Assembly (NCBI RefSeq): GCF_901709675.1
Contig: NC_051090.1
Span: 734,342-798,341 of the forward strand
Length of the DNA: 64,000 bases
Source of the DNA: Syngnathus acus
Taxonomy: Eukaryota > Chordata > Actinopteri > Syngnathiformes > Syngnathidae
Reading direction: 5' to 3'
In this document: piece by piece, positions 35,487 to 48,539 of the stretch
Layout of the letters: each line of letters opens with the position of its first letter
Numbering within the stretch: the stretch's first letter is position 1
Position numbers and translations under genes: made by a program
Notes under the pieces: model-generated
What the model was told of the DNA's origin: nothing
The model's input: the letters and a program-made list of their open reading frames with translations, nothing else
The model's database searches: none

Positions 35487-38400
35487 ATGGAGAATCAAGG
35501 GCGCGACGAGGTGGAAAACATCAAGACCAAGTTCTTGTCTGTGTGGCATCATGTCAAGTACAGTAAGTAAACCTCAAGTACAGTAAGTAAGCTTACATTC
35601 AGATTTCCTCAAACTAATGAACAATGAGACCGTATGCAATGAGGTTTTTTTTTTTTAAATAACTGCAAATAGAAAGTGTTCTGTAGTAGTTGCGCAAATG
35701 TTCAAGACTGTTTTCTTTTTTTAGGTTGGGCTCTGAAGTCAAAGACCTTATTCAGCCGAAATTCCCCTGTGCTTCTCCTGGGGAAGTGTTATCATTTTAA
35801 GGCTGAAGGTATCGTATTTTGCACAGCATGAGGACATGCTTTTCTTTCATTTGTAGATCAAACTTCCTCAGCACATGAGCAACTTAAACGACGAACCATT
35901 TTTCATCAGAGGAACATATGACTAGGCACTTCCTGATCAGATGCATGACAAAAATGTCATTTTAAATATGGACAGAATAGCTGCATTCCTATTTTTAAAT
36001 TGGGCCAGTGCACATCGCGTCGTCTTAATATACAGGTATGTCATGTTTTCCCCCAGATGATAGTGATTCCGAAGCCTACTCGGAGGAAGCTTCGGATTGT
36101 GTCATGGGAAATATCGAGGATTTCCGAAGGGATTTTGGATCTCGCATCTGGCTAACGTATCGGGAAGAGTTTCCCCCCTTGCCTGGCTCTGTTTTAACGT
36201 CTGACTGTGGCTGGGGCTGCATGTTGCGGGCTGGACAGATGATGTTAGCCCAAGCACTTGTTCTGCATGTCTTGGGCAGAGGTGAGTGCATTGACCATAT
36301 CTCATTGCCTGGACTGACTCCTTTGATCGTTAGCATCTCTGGGAAGTTGAATTAGCTGTAAATCGCTGTCTATCTACAAAGTTCTTCAAAACATCTGGAG
36401 GTTTGATAATTAAGAGTACAGACCCACTACATTTGCAATTATCTGGGCACATGACCCCAAAAAGTGGATAAGCAGCATTTCAAATTGCTAGATTGCTAGA
36501 TCTGAGACATGAGTATTTTTCTTGAGCTTTTCTCACCTTGAATGGGAGAAAGCGTTCCATTCGGCACTTGAACAAATTCTTTACTGCTTTGTCTGACTCT
36601 GTATTGACTCTGAAGTGCCCTCAACTCCTCATAACGAGAGGCATGCCATTTTAATGCGGTCATTTAGAAAACAATATTTAAAATGGGCTATTCTGTCTCT
36701 CGTAAAATATGCCATCAATAAAATATTTCCCAGTAAAATGACTAACGGCCATTGAAGAATATTTATTGATCAATTTTACTTTGATTCCCTTTGGATCAAG
36801 GTCATATTGTTAATGCTTAAAATTTGCCATTTTATAACGGGGGAGAATTCCATTTTCTCCCTTTTTGTCTCTCAACCTGTTTGTAAGGAGAAGTGCGATT
36901 AAAGTGAAACGGTGTGCCTGTCGTTCAAATGTATAATTAGATACCTTTTTGGTTCCCTGGAGTGCTCAAGGTTCAAATCAAGTTCTGAAAGACTATATTT
37001 TTAATAGTCAAGTATAAAAGTGGAACGTTAAGGCTCAGGAATCACGCTAAAAAGACCTGGTCAAATTATTACCGCTCATTATTTCCCATAATTAACACCC
37101 ATACGGCAAATCAAAGGAAGGAAGACCTTGAGCTTTATGGATGGGTTTCATGCCTTTTCCAATGTACAAGTGAGTTACTACATAGAACCAAAGTACACCC
37201 ATCCCAAACTCCATACATAAACAAAATACTCATGAATATGACATATGAACCAACATTTGTGAAATAAATACGGCATTTCCTTCCATCGTGCAACATCCAC
37301 ATGATCGAGCTCATGATTTCCTTTTAGACTGGACATGGTCCGAGGCACTACAGCTCCAGTGTTTAGACGCCGAGACGTGGACCACCACTGCGGCCAAGCG
37401 CCTGGTGGAATCCGTGGAGGCTTCTCTGCAGGGCACCCTCAACAGGCCCTCCTCCAATCCTCAATCATCAGCCACAGAGCAGGCTCCGGGGCCAGCGGAG
37501 GAGGCAGATGCCCATTTAAAAGAAATGTACCACAGGACGCTGATTTCTTGCTTTGGGGACATCCCCTCCGCTCAGCTGGGTCTCCACAGACTGGTGCTTT
37601 TAGGTCTGACATTGGGGAAACAGGCGGGGGACTGGTATGGACCTGCTGCTGTAGCGCACATTCTCAAGTAAGTACATTGAGAAGATAATCGGACCTATTA
37701 TTTCAAAGGTGAATCGCTTGAAGATGCTTCAATGTTGAAATGCTTCACAGAGAATAAATAGCAAGACATGTACATATCCATCCTGAAGACCAACTGCTAA
37801 GATCACAGCTAACTGTTACATTTCACATGTAAACTTTGAGCATTGCTCACTCTCTCCAGCTCTCCGTGTGTCTCTTGTAGGAAAGCTATGGATGAAGCGA
37901 AAGAGCCAGCCTTAAGCGCTATAAGCGCTTATGTCTCCCAGGATTGTACAGGTATGGGGGGGTAAATGGCCTTGCGTTCGGTCAAATACAATGGCCACAA
38001 TTGGTCTACGGCGTGGCCAGTCACTGTGCATTGTACAGTCTCTGCCATCAAATTGTTGTTACTTGTATAAAAACTCCAATTGCAAAATAGGATAGAGAGT
38101 TGCAGGTGAAAAAAATCAACAATTCTGATGTTTGTCTTCCAGTGTACAGCGCTGACGTGATTGACAGCCACAAGGCAGCCAAAGCCTGTGGGACATCAGA
38201 CGCCCTGCCCCTTCCACAAAATAACCAATCAGCGCCTGCGTCCACCCTGCCCGACGCTCGAGCTGTTGTCATTCTCGTCCCTGTGCGACTTGGCGGAGAA
38301 AAGATCAACCCAGAGTACTTTAACTTTGCAAAGGTGAAATATGCATACATATTGTAGCTATCAATAAAAAAACGCAGTTGTCAATTAAGAACGATGCACC

Positions 38401-40331
38401 AACACGTGTGTGTTTTTGTTTGGTTACTCAGAGAATACTAAGTCTGGAGTACTGCATCGGCATCATTGGAGGGAAGCCCAAGCAGGCGTGCTACTTTGTA
38501 GGATTTCAAGGTTAGTTGTTGTGAGAGAAATAGCGGCTTGTTTTGCATAGTATACCTTTTCTTAGTTAATATATTCCTGTTTGCGCACGGGAAACGTCGA
38601 GAGGAAGCGAGTGAAGCAGGACTTCCTTTATTCTCTGTGACCCATCAAAGGCTCAGCCATTTATCACAAGTAAACCTCCCAAGTTGTGCAAAGTAATTGA
38701 TTTCCATAAGAGGCATGCATTCAATTTCTTGCAGGCTCCAAAGTGAGCCACCCTTCATCACCTTCAGGAGCTACGAGGAACCTTCAGTTGTACATCTTGG
38801 CAGTCAATATTTACGCATTTACATTTTATCAATGTGATATATAGCGTCGAATGATATCCAAATGACAAGCAATACGTTCTTTCTGCCAGGGCGCGGCTCA
38901 GCACTGCATTCATCAAATGCAAATGCTCGCATATAATTGTGTGTTTGTAAAAGTAATCCTCACGCCCAGCAGAGCCTCCCCACACATGCACAAATTAAAT
39001 GGGGGGGGGGGGGGAACTCTGTGGGTGTTAAGAATGTGCTTGTGTGATTATGCAGAATTTAATCCGCCTGTGGTGGATATTAAAAAGAAGTAAGTTTGTG
39101 GGAGGCATATTTGACGCAACAGTAGCGCACGGCGGTGACTTTGAGCGTTGAAATTGGTGGGAGGCTCATTTTTGTAATGATCCAATGTTTTTAAATGACT
39201 GGTCTTATGTTTTGTCCTTGCAGATGACAGCTTGATTTACATGGACCCTCATTACTGTCAGTCTTTTGTGGACGTCAGCACTAGCGATTTCCCTCTCCAG
39301 GTAATGGGACGCTTCACAAAGAAGCCTAGTCATGGGAATGTAATCATTCTTGTTATGAATCTTAAAGCAAGCCATCAGTCACTTCCATATCTTCAAATGT
39401 ACACACTCCACTTGACCAATTGAATGAGGTGGAAACATTTACAAATGGGAAACAAAAACTGACAGGATGACTGCAGCTAAGATAAGCACATATCTTGATT
39501 GTATACAGTAGTATAAAATGTGCCGTGCTGTTGACACCATGACAGGAGAGAAATAGGATTTCAGCACACATTTACTTGGCCCTTCAGCTGAGAAATATTT
39601 GAAAGATCTTCCTTCTTTTGTCTAGTCCTATCATTGTCCCTCACCAAAGAAGATGCCTTTCACTAAGATGGATCCAAGCTGCACCATAGGATTTTACTCC
39701 AGAAGTGTCCAAGACTATGAGAAAATCAGCCGAGAGCTGTCGCAGGTGAAAATTCACTCAACCGTTTGAGTATTTCATTGTCATAGTTAAATATTCATAT
39801 TTTTTACCCACACATTATCATCCGGCAATTAACCACTAGGTGTCAGCATTGAGCCATTTATCTTATTTAGTTCCCATCACTGGCTCTCCTGTCTATCAAT
39901 AAAGCCAGGAGCTTCGAAATACTCCTTTGTACCTTTAATTATATGATGATTACGCTATACGCATGTATAACCCAACCCTAACCCCCCCCCCCCCCCCCCC
40001 CCCAAAAAAAAGATGAATCAAAAGAAAGAACAAGTTACCCAGGTAATTGTTCAAATAATCCAAATGGCAAAAGCAACTTCCCAAGGACAGAGAAACAAAA
40101 AACAATGGAGTCGGTAGGAAAGTGTGCAGTATTTGCAAAACATGGACCCTGTTGTGGTTTCAGGTGCTGCAGCCATCAGCGAGCGACAAATACCCAGCCT
40201 TCACTATTGTGCAAGGCCATGGCAGAGATTATGACCTGTCAGCCAGCCTGACCCCAGAAAAGAGGGAATGGCCCTTCATCCGTGACCCGAGGAGGACAAT
40301 CACCACTGCTGGCGACTTTGTGCTACTTTGA
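35487..40331 (+). CDS. atg4c: Cysteine protease ATG4C
   Basis: Exons: 35487-35562, 35725-35808, 36057-36281, 37328-37667, 37881-37951, 38143-38333, 38432-38510, 39224-39300, 39626-39745, 40164-40331. They give 476 residues (human 458) with all phases consistent. It is a cytosolic C54 peptidase that processes and delipidates ATG8/LC3/GABARAP proteins in autophagy (family knowledge). The nucleophile is in SDCGWGC (Cys108). GDWYGP is the conserved loop, and YMDPHYCQ carries the catalytic Asp and His. The carboxyl terminus GDFVLL matches the LC3-interacting motif position of ATG4 proteins. The start MENQG...[13 protein letters not shown] aligns with human, where the amino terminus is of similar length. 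The segment at residues about 145-190 (Pro/Ser/Gln-rich) is diverged. The gene is head-to-head with dock7. Confidence 0.96.
35554..35590 (+). repeat. atg4c: Tandem duplication of atg4c exon 1 donor
   Basis: The 17-base string TCAAGTACAGTAAGTAA occurs at 35554-35570 and again at 35574-35590 (period 20). Each copy contains a strong ACA|GTAAGT donor. The first gives the correct phase into exon 2. Use of the second would retain an in-frame TAA (Lys-Tyr-Ser-Lys-stop). Confidence 0.85.
36282..37327. other. atg4c: atg4c intron 3
   Basis: A 1.05-kb AT-rich intron with no supported coding, RNA or repeat feature. Confidence 0.6.
38511..39223. other. atg4c: atg4c intron 7
   Basis: A 0.7-kb intron with a G run near 39001-39014 and no other supported feature. 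Confidence 0.6.
39982..40003. repeat. Homopolymer C22 in atg4c intron 9
   Basis: Twenty-two consecutive C after AACCCTAA. It is G-rich on the minus strand. Confidence 0.95.
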
Positions 40332-40585
40332 CGCAAGCGTTTTGTGACATTGAACTTTTTCAAACAGGACCGACGCTGAAAACAGACTGATTGGTGAACA
40401 GCTGGATTGTGGCAATGTGAGCTTGCTCAAATATGTCGTAGGACATCTGCTGAATGATCCAATCTATTTTTATACTAAACGCAAGAAATGGAATTGAATT
40501 GTGCAGTTGTTCTATTAGTTTCTTTTTCCCAGCAGACATTTCAGTGTTATGATATGAAGACTAGTTCAGTAACACCTGCATGTAA

Positions 40586-40803
40586 AATAAAGAACATTAA
40601 GTTCCTGCAATATTAATACAACTTGTATGGCATGATTTGTATTGGACTTTAATGAATATGATTTTATAGAGTTTTCCCCCTGAACTTCTCCAAATCTCAA
40701 GTAGGATGCCTATTTAAATGATAATGCAGCATTTTTGAAGGGCAATCCTTTCAATTCATTTTGTATTCATTTGGAAATTGTAAATAAATATCTTGGCAAT
40801 AAA
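40586..40803 (+). terminator. atg4c: atg4c poly(A) signals (alternative)
   Basis: AATAAA occurs at 40586-40591, 40783-40788 and 40798-40803. This suggests alternative 3' ends giving 3' UTRs of roughly 0.27 or 0.48 kb. Confidence 0.65.
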
Positions 40804-41929
40804 GGAACCTTGCTTATAAAACACCATCTTCAGATATATTCAAGTACTATGTCACAGTAACGCGAATCGTATTCATAACAACTACTTCATATTTGAACAT
40901 CAAATACCAGCAGCAAAAGTTTTGCAAAAATGAACAATTCTCACTGGGATGTCAAATGTTTCAAATTGCCATAAATCAGCTTCCTAGCGGGATGTCCAAA
41001 ATTAAAAGCAACTGTTTGAGCAAACATTGTTGACTTCATTCTCATTGCAGCGGATTGCTCAAACGCATTCAAGCTCTTGTGCAGAAAGTCAAATGCAGTC
41101 GATTAAAACTAATCGTATCTCTCCAGGCCATTAACCAGGCACCGGAAAATATGTGACCCACTGACACTGTGTTCTGTTTTGCAGGAAAAGAAAATATCCT
41201 TGTGTTCTGTTACTATGGCATCCCTCGCACATTGACTCTTTTGCTGTACAATACAAATTCTTGTATTATGAGGCTTTTTAAAGGCGGGAAATGCCCCTTG
41301 TGCGGCAACGCCAGGCCAAGGGTGAGCATGGATGAACAGGAGAATCCCTCATCTGTTCTCCTCAGCACAGAGCACATAAAGGCATCGTTTAGATCGCCCG
41401 TCTGATCTGCGGTTGTTTTTAGCCGACCAGCCAGATCATCAAATATATGCAGGAGCAAAAGACCGGCGACATTCTTCGGCTTTTGCGGATAAGAAGACAT
41501 AAAGAGCACGCCTTGAATAGAGAGAGCCTGGTGTCAGGAGGGAAGCGGACATTTTGGACACAAACATGAAAGAGCGCTTGTGCTGGGGGGCACACGACCA
41601 TTGTGTTCGCCATGTATTTACAGGCCATGTAGGAATATTTGATTAATGTCTCACGCCCAGGGGAAATGGAATATGGCTTTACAAAGCATCCCGTCCCTCT
41701 CACACATATACACAGATCATGCTATTCAAGGCAGCTGGCTGACATGCCATCGACATTGCAGATTCCTGAAAATCTAATCTGCTTCCAATGACATTTCTCC
41801 CAAGTCCAGCCGGGTTGTTCATTTTGGTGCCAAACAGACAGATCTAAGACTCACTTTGTTTGTTTGAAAGGACTTGTCTGCATACAATCCAGTAAGGCCT
41901 TCTATTGCTAATCATTTGTACATATAAAG

Positions 41930-42065
41930 AAAATAAATCATTTCTTTTCAAGCGCACTTGCTGCCAGTAATCTGATTTTATGATGTTATTGCTCATTTTA
42001 TGACATGATTGCCATGCACTTAATTGATTTTCTCTGGCAGAACAATTAGGAATGATTCAAATGAG
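41930..42065. promoter_or_regulatory. Candidate conserved non-coding element 1
   Basis: Single-copy-looking AT-rich block with clustered homeodomain cores (CTTAATTGATT, ACAATTAGG, TAATCTGATT). Called on motif density and location only. Confidence 0.25.
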
Positions 42066-43229
42066 TAGCAAAAGTCATCATTTTTTGCCAGAACACAAAT
42101 TCCATACTTCTGATACACGGCATTGGAATTGCATATTAGTTTTGACAAAGTACATGTATTTCCTGGAACTAAACAAACGAAAGCTCATGTTGTTGGCACA
42201 TGGGCAAGAATGTGAAAAGCCACACCCAAAGTCAGGGCCCAAAGTCAAAGTCTGCTTTCTTGTCAATTTCTTCACATGCCAAGACACACAAAGAAATGGA
42301 AATGACGTTCCCACTATCCCACGGTGCATAGTACACAATATACATACAAGTAATTCATAAGTAGCCTGTGGATTTCTACGGAGGGTGTCGTTTACACAAG
42401 TACGGATTGGTTGCGTGTAAGTGGTTCTAAATCAAAAGGTGTCACACTCCGTCTCCGTCATCACACCAGGTGCACGGCTAAGCGGCCCTCGTGGAATGCC
42501 ACGCATCTTCAAACAGGTACATCTCAGCTCAGAGTGATATCTCTGGGCCGCTAAATATATCCGCCGCCCGGGTCCGGGAGCCGTTAGAGCGTAAATACCC
42601 AGCCACTTGAGTGCATCGCGTTGCATTCACAGTCTCCAGTCTGTCCACGCAAGCGGCCACTTGTCCCCGCCTGTCTCCGAGCGAGCCCCTCGCGGCCTGC
42701 TGCTCACGGGAGCTTGGCTTGGGGAAAAGTGCTGAGGCACAACTCTTCTGGGTGGAAGCCAGACAAATGTCATGGGCCTGCCTGCCATTATTCAGCACCA
42801 CAAGAAGGTGGAAATGTGTTCCAAGGTGTGAGCACGGCCCAGAGCGCGCACGAGGTCACATTCTTCAAAATCTTTCATAAATAGATGGAGCATGCTGTCA
42901 ATCATACTGATCCCTTGATCAGCGTGAAAATGTCAAGTTTAAGTTGAAATGTCGACCAAATTGACTAATACGCTTTCGTTTGTGATGAAGTCATCTCAAG
43001 TCATCACGAGCGTCGTATTTTAAATTTAACAGGTGTCGTTGATTTGCAAATAGACGTCTTTTTTTCCCCTTTCTTAGAGCTGTGTAGCTTGACAATGGAA
43101 TTTCCCCTTCAAGTCAAGCAAGCCAGTGGGTAAACACATGCTGAAATAGCTTGTCTTTTCCTGAAGAAAAGGCACCGTGTACCATGGCAGAGGGCCAAAG
43201 CTCCTCTTGGCGTATTGGCTAAGCTTCCC

Positions 43230-43251
43230 CGCAGGCAGGCAGGCAGGCAGG
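43230..43251. repeat. (GCAG)n microsatellite
   Basis: About five GCAG units in the desert. Confidence 0.9.
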
Positions 43252-44206
43252 CTGTGACAACAAGAAGGCCACTGGAGTTAACATTTAGATAACAGATGTG
43301 TGTACCGATTTCAATTGCTATTCAAGGTGGTGACAAGGAAAGCAATGAGCATTTGGTGTGGAATCCTGTGGACTCCGAGGATCCGAGAGGCGCTGTGGAT
43401 GGAGGTGGGTTGGAATTGCTCATTCTCCTGCCTGCCTGCCTGCCCTGTGAGGCATGGCCGGCCCTGGATGTGTCAGCTTTTACTAAGCAGATGCTTCCGA
43501 AACAAGCGCATAGCTTGAAGGGAGGGATATTGCCTGTTGTGTAACTGTCCACTTGTTTCTTAGTGCATGCCTGTGTTGAGCGAGCGAGCGAGCGAGTTTT
43601 ATCGGTGTGCGGGTGGGGAGAGCTTGGGTTCATGTCACTCTGTCTTTGTGCAAAGAAGTATGTGCTATAGATTTGGGGGATTGTATAATACGCTGCTTAC
43701 ATATCACCTGTCAAACATGTTCCTTACGTTTGAAGTAGAGGGAGGCTTACACTGAAACTCAAAATAGGCGGTCTTGTCACTGGCGGGTGGAAATCGACTA
43801 CACCCATATTTAGTCAATTTCATATTATAATATATATATACTTAATATAATCTAATATATATATGAAGATTTTGTTTTGAACATTATACTATATGCAATG
43901 GGCTGGGATTAAGATGATGAAACTGTAATATCCAGAGGGGTGAAAAATGGTAAAAACAACTAAAGCCATGAATAAATTAAAAAGGTCATTACTCTCCCAC
44001 TACTGGGCTCACTGAAATATAGGTCTTTTCAACACATACCTATACACTAAAAAAAGAACATTTAAAATGATTCAGTGGCTTGCGTGAACACATTCATTTT
44101 CAGAACTAAAAATATATATTTTTAAGCAGGTCTTGGGCCCTACTTTGGTGTGCTGAATATGTAATGGATGCCTGTGTCATCCATTATGGCAGGAGGGCTA
44201 AAGAGT

Positions 44207-44262
44207 TCTCGGCGGCGGCGGCAGAAGCAGCGGCAGCAGCAGCCGCCGCCGCCGCCACCCGG
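44207..44262. repeat. GGC/GCA trinucleotide tract
   Basis: GGCGGCGGCGG, CAGCAGCAG and CCGCCGCCGCC in series, about 55 bases. It encodes a poly-Ala run in one frame, but no gene context supports coding. Confidence 0.85.
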
Positions 44263-44649
44263 GGTTGTTCTTCTTTAAATGAAGTTTTAATAAAGAGCGA
44301 CCGAGAGGCTGTCCAAGGTCAATTATCAGCTTTTGCCCATCCTCTGCCTGCTATTGTTCTCTCCGATTCCCGTGCTTAGATAGCCATAATAGCTGTCAGT
44401 CACAGCTTGCCGTTCTACGCACGAAGGCTGAAACCATCTCACATTTGTGTCAGTGTCCGCTTCCTGTTGACTATTTTTCGTTCTGACTGGCACATAAGGT
44501 CGCTGCTTTCACAGACGGGCAAATCAGGAAAAGTGACAGTGGCTGACGTTCATTTGTCAGCACGCTCAACGATAATATCTTTTTTATGCATCACCAATGC
44601 ACGGGGTAGGAATTTCTGCTGCCGTTGCATTGGAAACGGAAAGTTCCTT

Positions 44650-44925
44650 CTGACCCATTGTGGCTTTTAATGTATTGCATGCTTAAGAATACACTTACAT
44701 ATTCATTTGAGCAATAAACACTGGGCCGGGCCCCCCACAAAAAAACAAACTGCCTGGCTCCGGGCGGGCATTTTAATTAAATGCCATGGATTGTCAAATT
44801 TATCGAGCCCATTCCTCCAGCCATTTCCATATCTTTAAGCTGCTAATGGGAGGTGAAGGATGCTTGTAGATGGAGGTCTGCTTGGTTAATTTGGCCTTGT
44901 AGATGAAGGAGGAGGAGGGAGCGCT
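44650..44925. promoter_or_regulatory. Candidate conserved non-coding element 2
   Basis: Contains ATTGCATGC, ATATTCATTTG, the palindromic TTTAATTAAA, GCTAATGGG and GGTTAATTTGG in about 275 bases without low-complexity sequence. This is the texture of a developmental enhancer; no alignment was possible. Confidence 0.35.
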
Positions 44926-45029
44926 GTGGAAAATGGATGGAGATTGGCCAAAGGGGTGGGGGGGGGAGGCAGGACAGGAGACAAGGGGTAGGGGGGCACA
45001 TGTCCTGAAGCCATCGGCTCAGAGCTATA

Positions 45030-45410
45030 ACAAGGCTCTCCCTCTTTCTGAGCAGATCTGTTTACAGATGGCTATCTGACAGGCCTACAGCTGTTCTGGT
45101 AATTGTTCATTAAGTGTTCTATTGATTCCCTTCTTTGGACTACATGTGTCTTTCAGCTGCCGCTCTCCATGAGAAGTGCACATCCAGGCTGGGTCAAGAT
45201 GACAGCGCGGGCTGCCACATCTAATCCCAGATCCGCCATCAGCCGGGCCTGGAATAACGTGACCGAGCGAGCTTTGATTTTGCAAACTTTAAACATCAAT
45301 CAATTAAAGTGCTGGCTGGCAGCACCACTGAAAATGGTTTAATTCCCGCTTAAGCTGCAGCGGCCTGAGATTGCACCTGGCTGATAAGGGAGCGTGCGTT
45401 TGTGAGTCTA
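45030..45410. promoter_or_regulatory. Candidate conserved non-coding element 3
   Basis: Contains an OTX-type CTAATCCC (45221-45228), a TCF/LEF-type CTTTGAT (45272-45278), ATCAATCAATTAAAG, GGTAATTGTTCATTAAG and E-boxes CAGCTG and CAGATG. The combination is typical of neural and neural-crest enhancers; inference only. Confidence 0.35.
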
Positions 45411-45483
45411 TTAGATCCTGGAATTCTCACCTGATTACTTGAGATGAATACAGGCTTTGTTTTTGCGCAAAACAATCGGGAGA

Positions 45484-45520
<37 letters not shown>

Positions 45521-45521
45521 A

Positions 45522-45555
<34 letters not shown>
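45484..45555. repeat. (CTGG)n microsatellite
   Basis: About 17 CTGG/GGCT units with one GGAT interruption. Confidence 0.95.
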
Positions 45556-45556
<1 letters not shown>

Positions 45557-46106
45557 GAAATGAGGAGACAAAAGTGGGCAGAATTTTTTTCCCCCTTTTT
45601 CTATCAGGCAAGATTCAGACGGAGACCTGATGAATATTCAAACTGAACCGATAAAAGCTAAATAAAGGCACGTCCTCTGCTATGAAGGCCAAAACTGTAC
45701 GACATTCTAATGAAGTAAACGTTATCTCAACCCTCATTCATGATTTAGTTCGTTTTGATGTCTTTTTCAAGGATGGTAAGCATATATTAGATGCCTGCCA
45801 CCTTTTTTGTCTGTCACTGCATGTATGTCAGGATTTTAAGATGCAAAAATATGATTTGATCCATAAACCTCGAAGGACTTTTCTTTGAGTGAAAAGGACC
45901 ACATTTCTGTATTTATATACACTATGTCGTCTCATCACCTATTGAGGTACAGTATTCCTCAATGAATCAGGGGAACGAGTCAATAGTAGACGATTTTAAA
46001 AGCCAAGCCAGTCATCAAGTTTCAAGGTTGAATCGCGGAGTGGCCTGAAGATGAAGAGCAGCAGGAGTCAAAGCGAGATGAGTGTTTACTAACATTTCAG
46101 CTGGCA

Positions 46107-46128
46107 TGGACCGACCGACCGACCGACC
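46107..46128. repeat. (GACC)n microsatellite
   Basis: About five GACC units. Confidence 0.85.
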
Positions 46129-47618
46129 ATCTGTCCCGCCGGTGCAAAGGAGGCTGGAAGCTTGCCGTTTGGAAGGAATTGTCTTTAACTTTGATGAGCC
46201 GAGCAGGACTTTAATTGGCTTAGTGAAGAGAACATGTTGACATTTGCTGGATGTTCACAGTCCAAGGGCTTTGCTTTTGCCAGGATGTTAATTCAAGCAT
46301 TCTATATCTGCAGCTTTTAATGGGACAGACACAAGTGATGTTACAGGTAAAGGGCTGTGAAATGGTCTGTAAACACACACAGAATTGATTCCAAGGCTGA
46401 GGCGGGCCATGGCCACCAGCCGCTGCTGAGCCCAACAGCTTTGCTTTCCCTCTGTCCCTCCTCCTCTCTCTCTCGCTCGATGTCTCGCCGTCCACTCCCA
46501 CCTTTGTCCACTCGGTCAAATAGTCTTTGACAGTCCTCAGCAGAGGGCTGTCAAAAAGGTACCCAAACACAACGTCAAATGCCGTCCGCTTACAAAAAGG
46601 AAAGTGGATCAGGATCAATACAGTTGACCAGAGCAGCACCATCCATCACCCGCAAATTGTGGAGGATAACTTTCATACTCTTCTACTGTCCACACACAGA
46701 TTCATGACTTGATGAACGGAAAAATAACATCACTATCTCAAGTGTATCTGCTTTGGTGGCGATAATAATGTCAAATGGATGTAGAATTGTTTTCATGACG
46801 TAAAAAAGCTTAACTGCAACGCTGAAATCAATTTGACATTGTTGGGCAATTTTACACTCATGGTTTTGTTTTTGTGCTCCATAAGGCCTTTTCACTGACT
46901 GATAAGCATTGCGACATTTGTCAAAATTAAACCCACGAAGCAAATTAAAATTGTTCTACGCCTGGTAAATAGTCCGGGAAGCCGCCGTGGCAGCTATCTT
47001 GTAACAACCGGGGAGATGACCGTTGCTTGTCATGTTCATTTAGCTGTGAGTGCGCTCACACAGCTAAGGACAGGCAATAAAATTGGTCTTGCACTAGCAC
47101 ACAGTAATTGAATTACTCCGCCGCCATCGACCTATTCTGAAATCTGCAAGCGATACCACGCTGCACACTCACTCCACCATCCATTTCTGATACGGCTCAT
47201 CTTCACAAGGGTCATCGTGGGTGACTATGGGCCCAAGATTGTCCACAGTGTTAAGATGATTATCTTTCTGCTTGAGAGTGTCACTGGGCTGAGAAATATG
47301 ATCTTGAAATGTTTGATGCAGTTCTTCTTTCCAATCAAATTGCAACGCGTGGATGGCTTCATTTTGTGATTGGTGAGATTTCCAAGACAAGTGGGGCTTG
47401 ATGTTTTTCAGTCTTACTTAAGGTGAATGGCGAATAGCAGCATGTTAAGCAAAAATGAAGCTAATACTTAGCTGCCGCCATGAAGGAAAAAGGTGCCATA
47501 TTCTAATGGATTCACCCAGAGCAAATTTGTTTCTGCACTCCTTGGCATGATATGGTTTGAATATGAAGGCCCTGTCCTAATGAATCAGGAGGCCCGGTCA
47601 TGTGTCAGGCAGGCACTG

Positions 47619-47643
47619 CCATGCCATGCCATGCCATGCCATG
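47619..47643. repeat. (CCATG)n pentanucleotide repeat
   Basis: About five ATGCC units. Confidence 0.85.
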
Positions 47644-48403
47644 CTATGAGAGTCTATCCTCTCACACATCCATCTCTCCAACAAACCTAGGTGCGTCTAC
47701 ATGGCTGGAGAACCGAGATGGGTCGACACCCTATTTGGCTCACTCCGTTGAAATGAATATTAGGTAGGCCCGGGAGAAAAAGAGAGCGTGTGTTTGGAGG
47801 GACATGGCTTCATTTTCTCCATTCCCGAATGCTCAGACCCCAGAGGGACACAAAGATGGATTTGCATGCCGCTCGCTATTCTCTGTTACCTGAAGCAAAT
47901 TTATTATCGCGGCATTGTCAGCTCCCCAAACAGCAACTCGGAGGACTTTCCGGACCTAAATGGTATCTGCGGGCGGGCGGGACGCTCGTAGAAATCACAC
48001 ACGGTCGGGCGGGGGGGGAAAGGCTGCATCAAAAAGTCATCGCGCTGATCAGAATACAGCCGTCAAATGTGCCAAACACAAGGCCAAGCGTTGATCAAGT
48101 GCCGACAAAAGTCTCGGAAACACCTTGATTATGGTGACTGCTGCATTATCTTGTCAGCCCCTCAGAAAAAGAAAAGAAAAAAAAAAATGCACATCTTGGA
48201 ATTGCAAATGTTGTTTACAAATCACGCCATCGGTCGGCAGTTACGTAAAAATGTAGCACAATACTTCATGTTACAAGCAAGGTTATTTATGAACATGAAA
48301 TATATCAGGCTATACTTGGCTTTTAATTTGACATTTCAGTTCATCCTAGTCAACTGGCTCGACTCGACTGCCGCTCAAGGTCAAACACCGCCGGCGTGGA
48401 GGA

Positions 48404-48478
48404 CACGAGCGAGATGTACCCGAGCGAGATGTACACGAGCGAGATGTACCCGAGCGAGATGTACACGAGCGAGATGTA
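48404..48478. repeat. 15-bp minisatellite, five copies
   Basis: The unit CGAGCGAGATGTACM (M = A or C) repeats five times. Copies alternate strictly between ...TACC and ...TACA, so the true higher-order period is 30 bases. Confidence 0.9.
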
Positions 48479-48539
48479 GGGCAATGTCAGGGTCAGCGGT
48501 GCGCGTCGCCTTTCCTTTGTCCCCTCCAAGTCGGCATGA

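Noticed and set aside
45350-45571. ORF with Pro-Ala-Ser-Gln repeats
   Set aside because: Produced by the (CTGG)n microsatellite.
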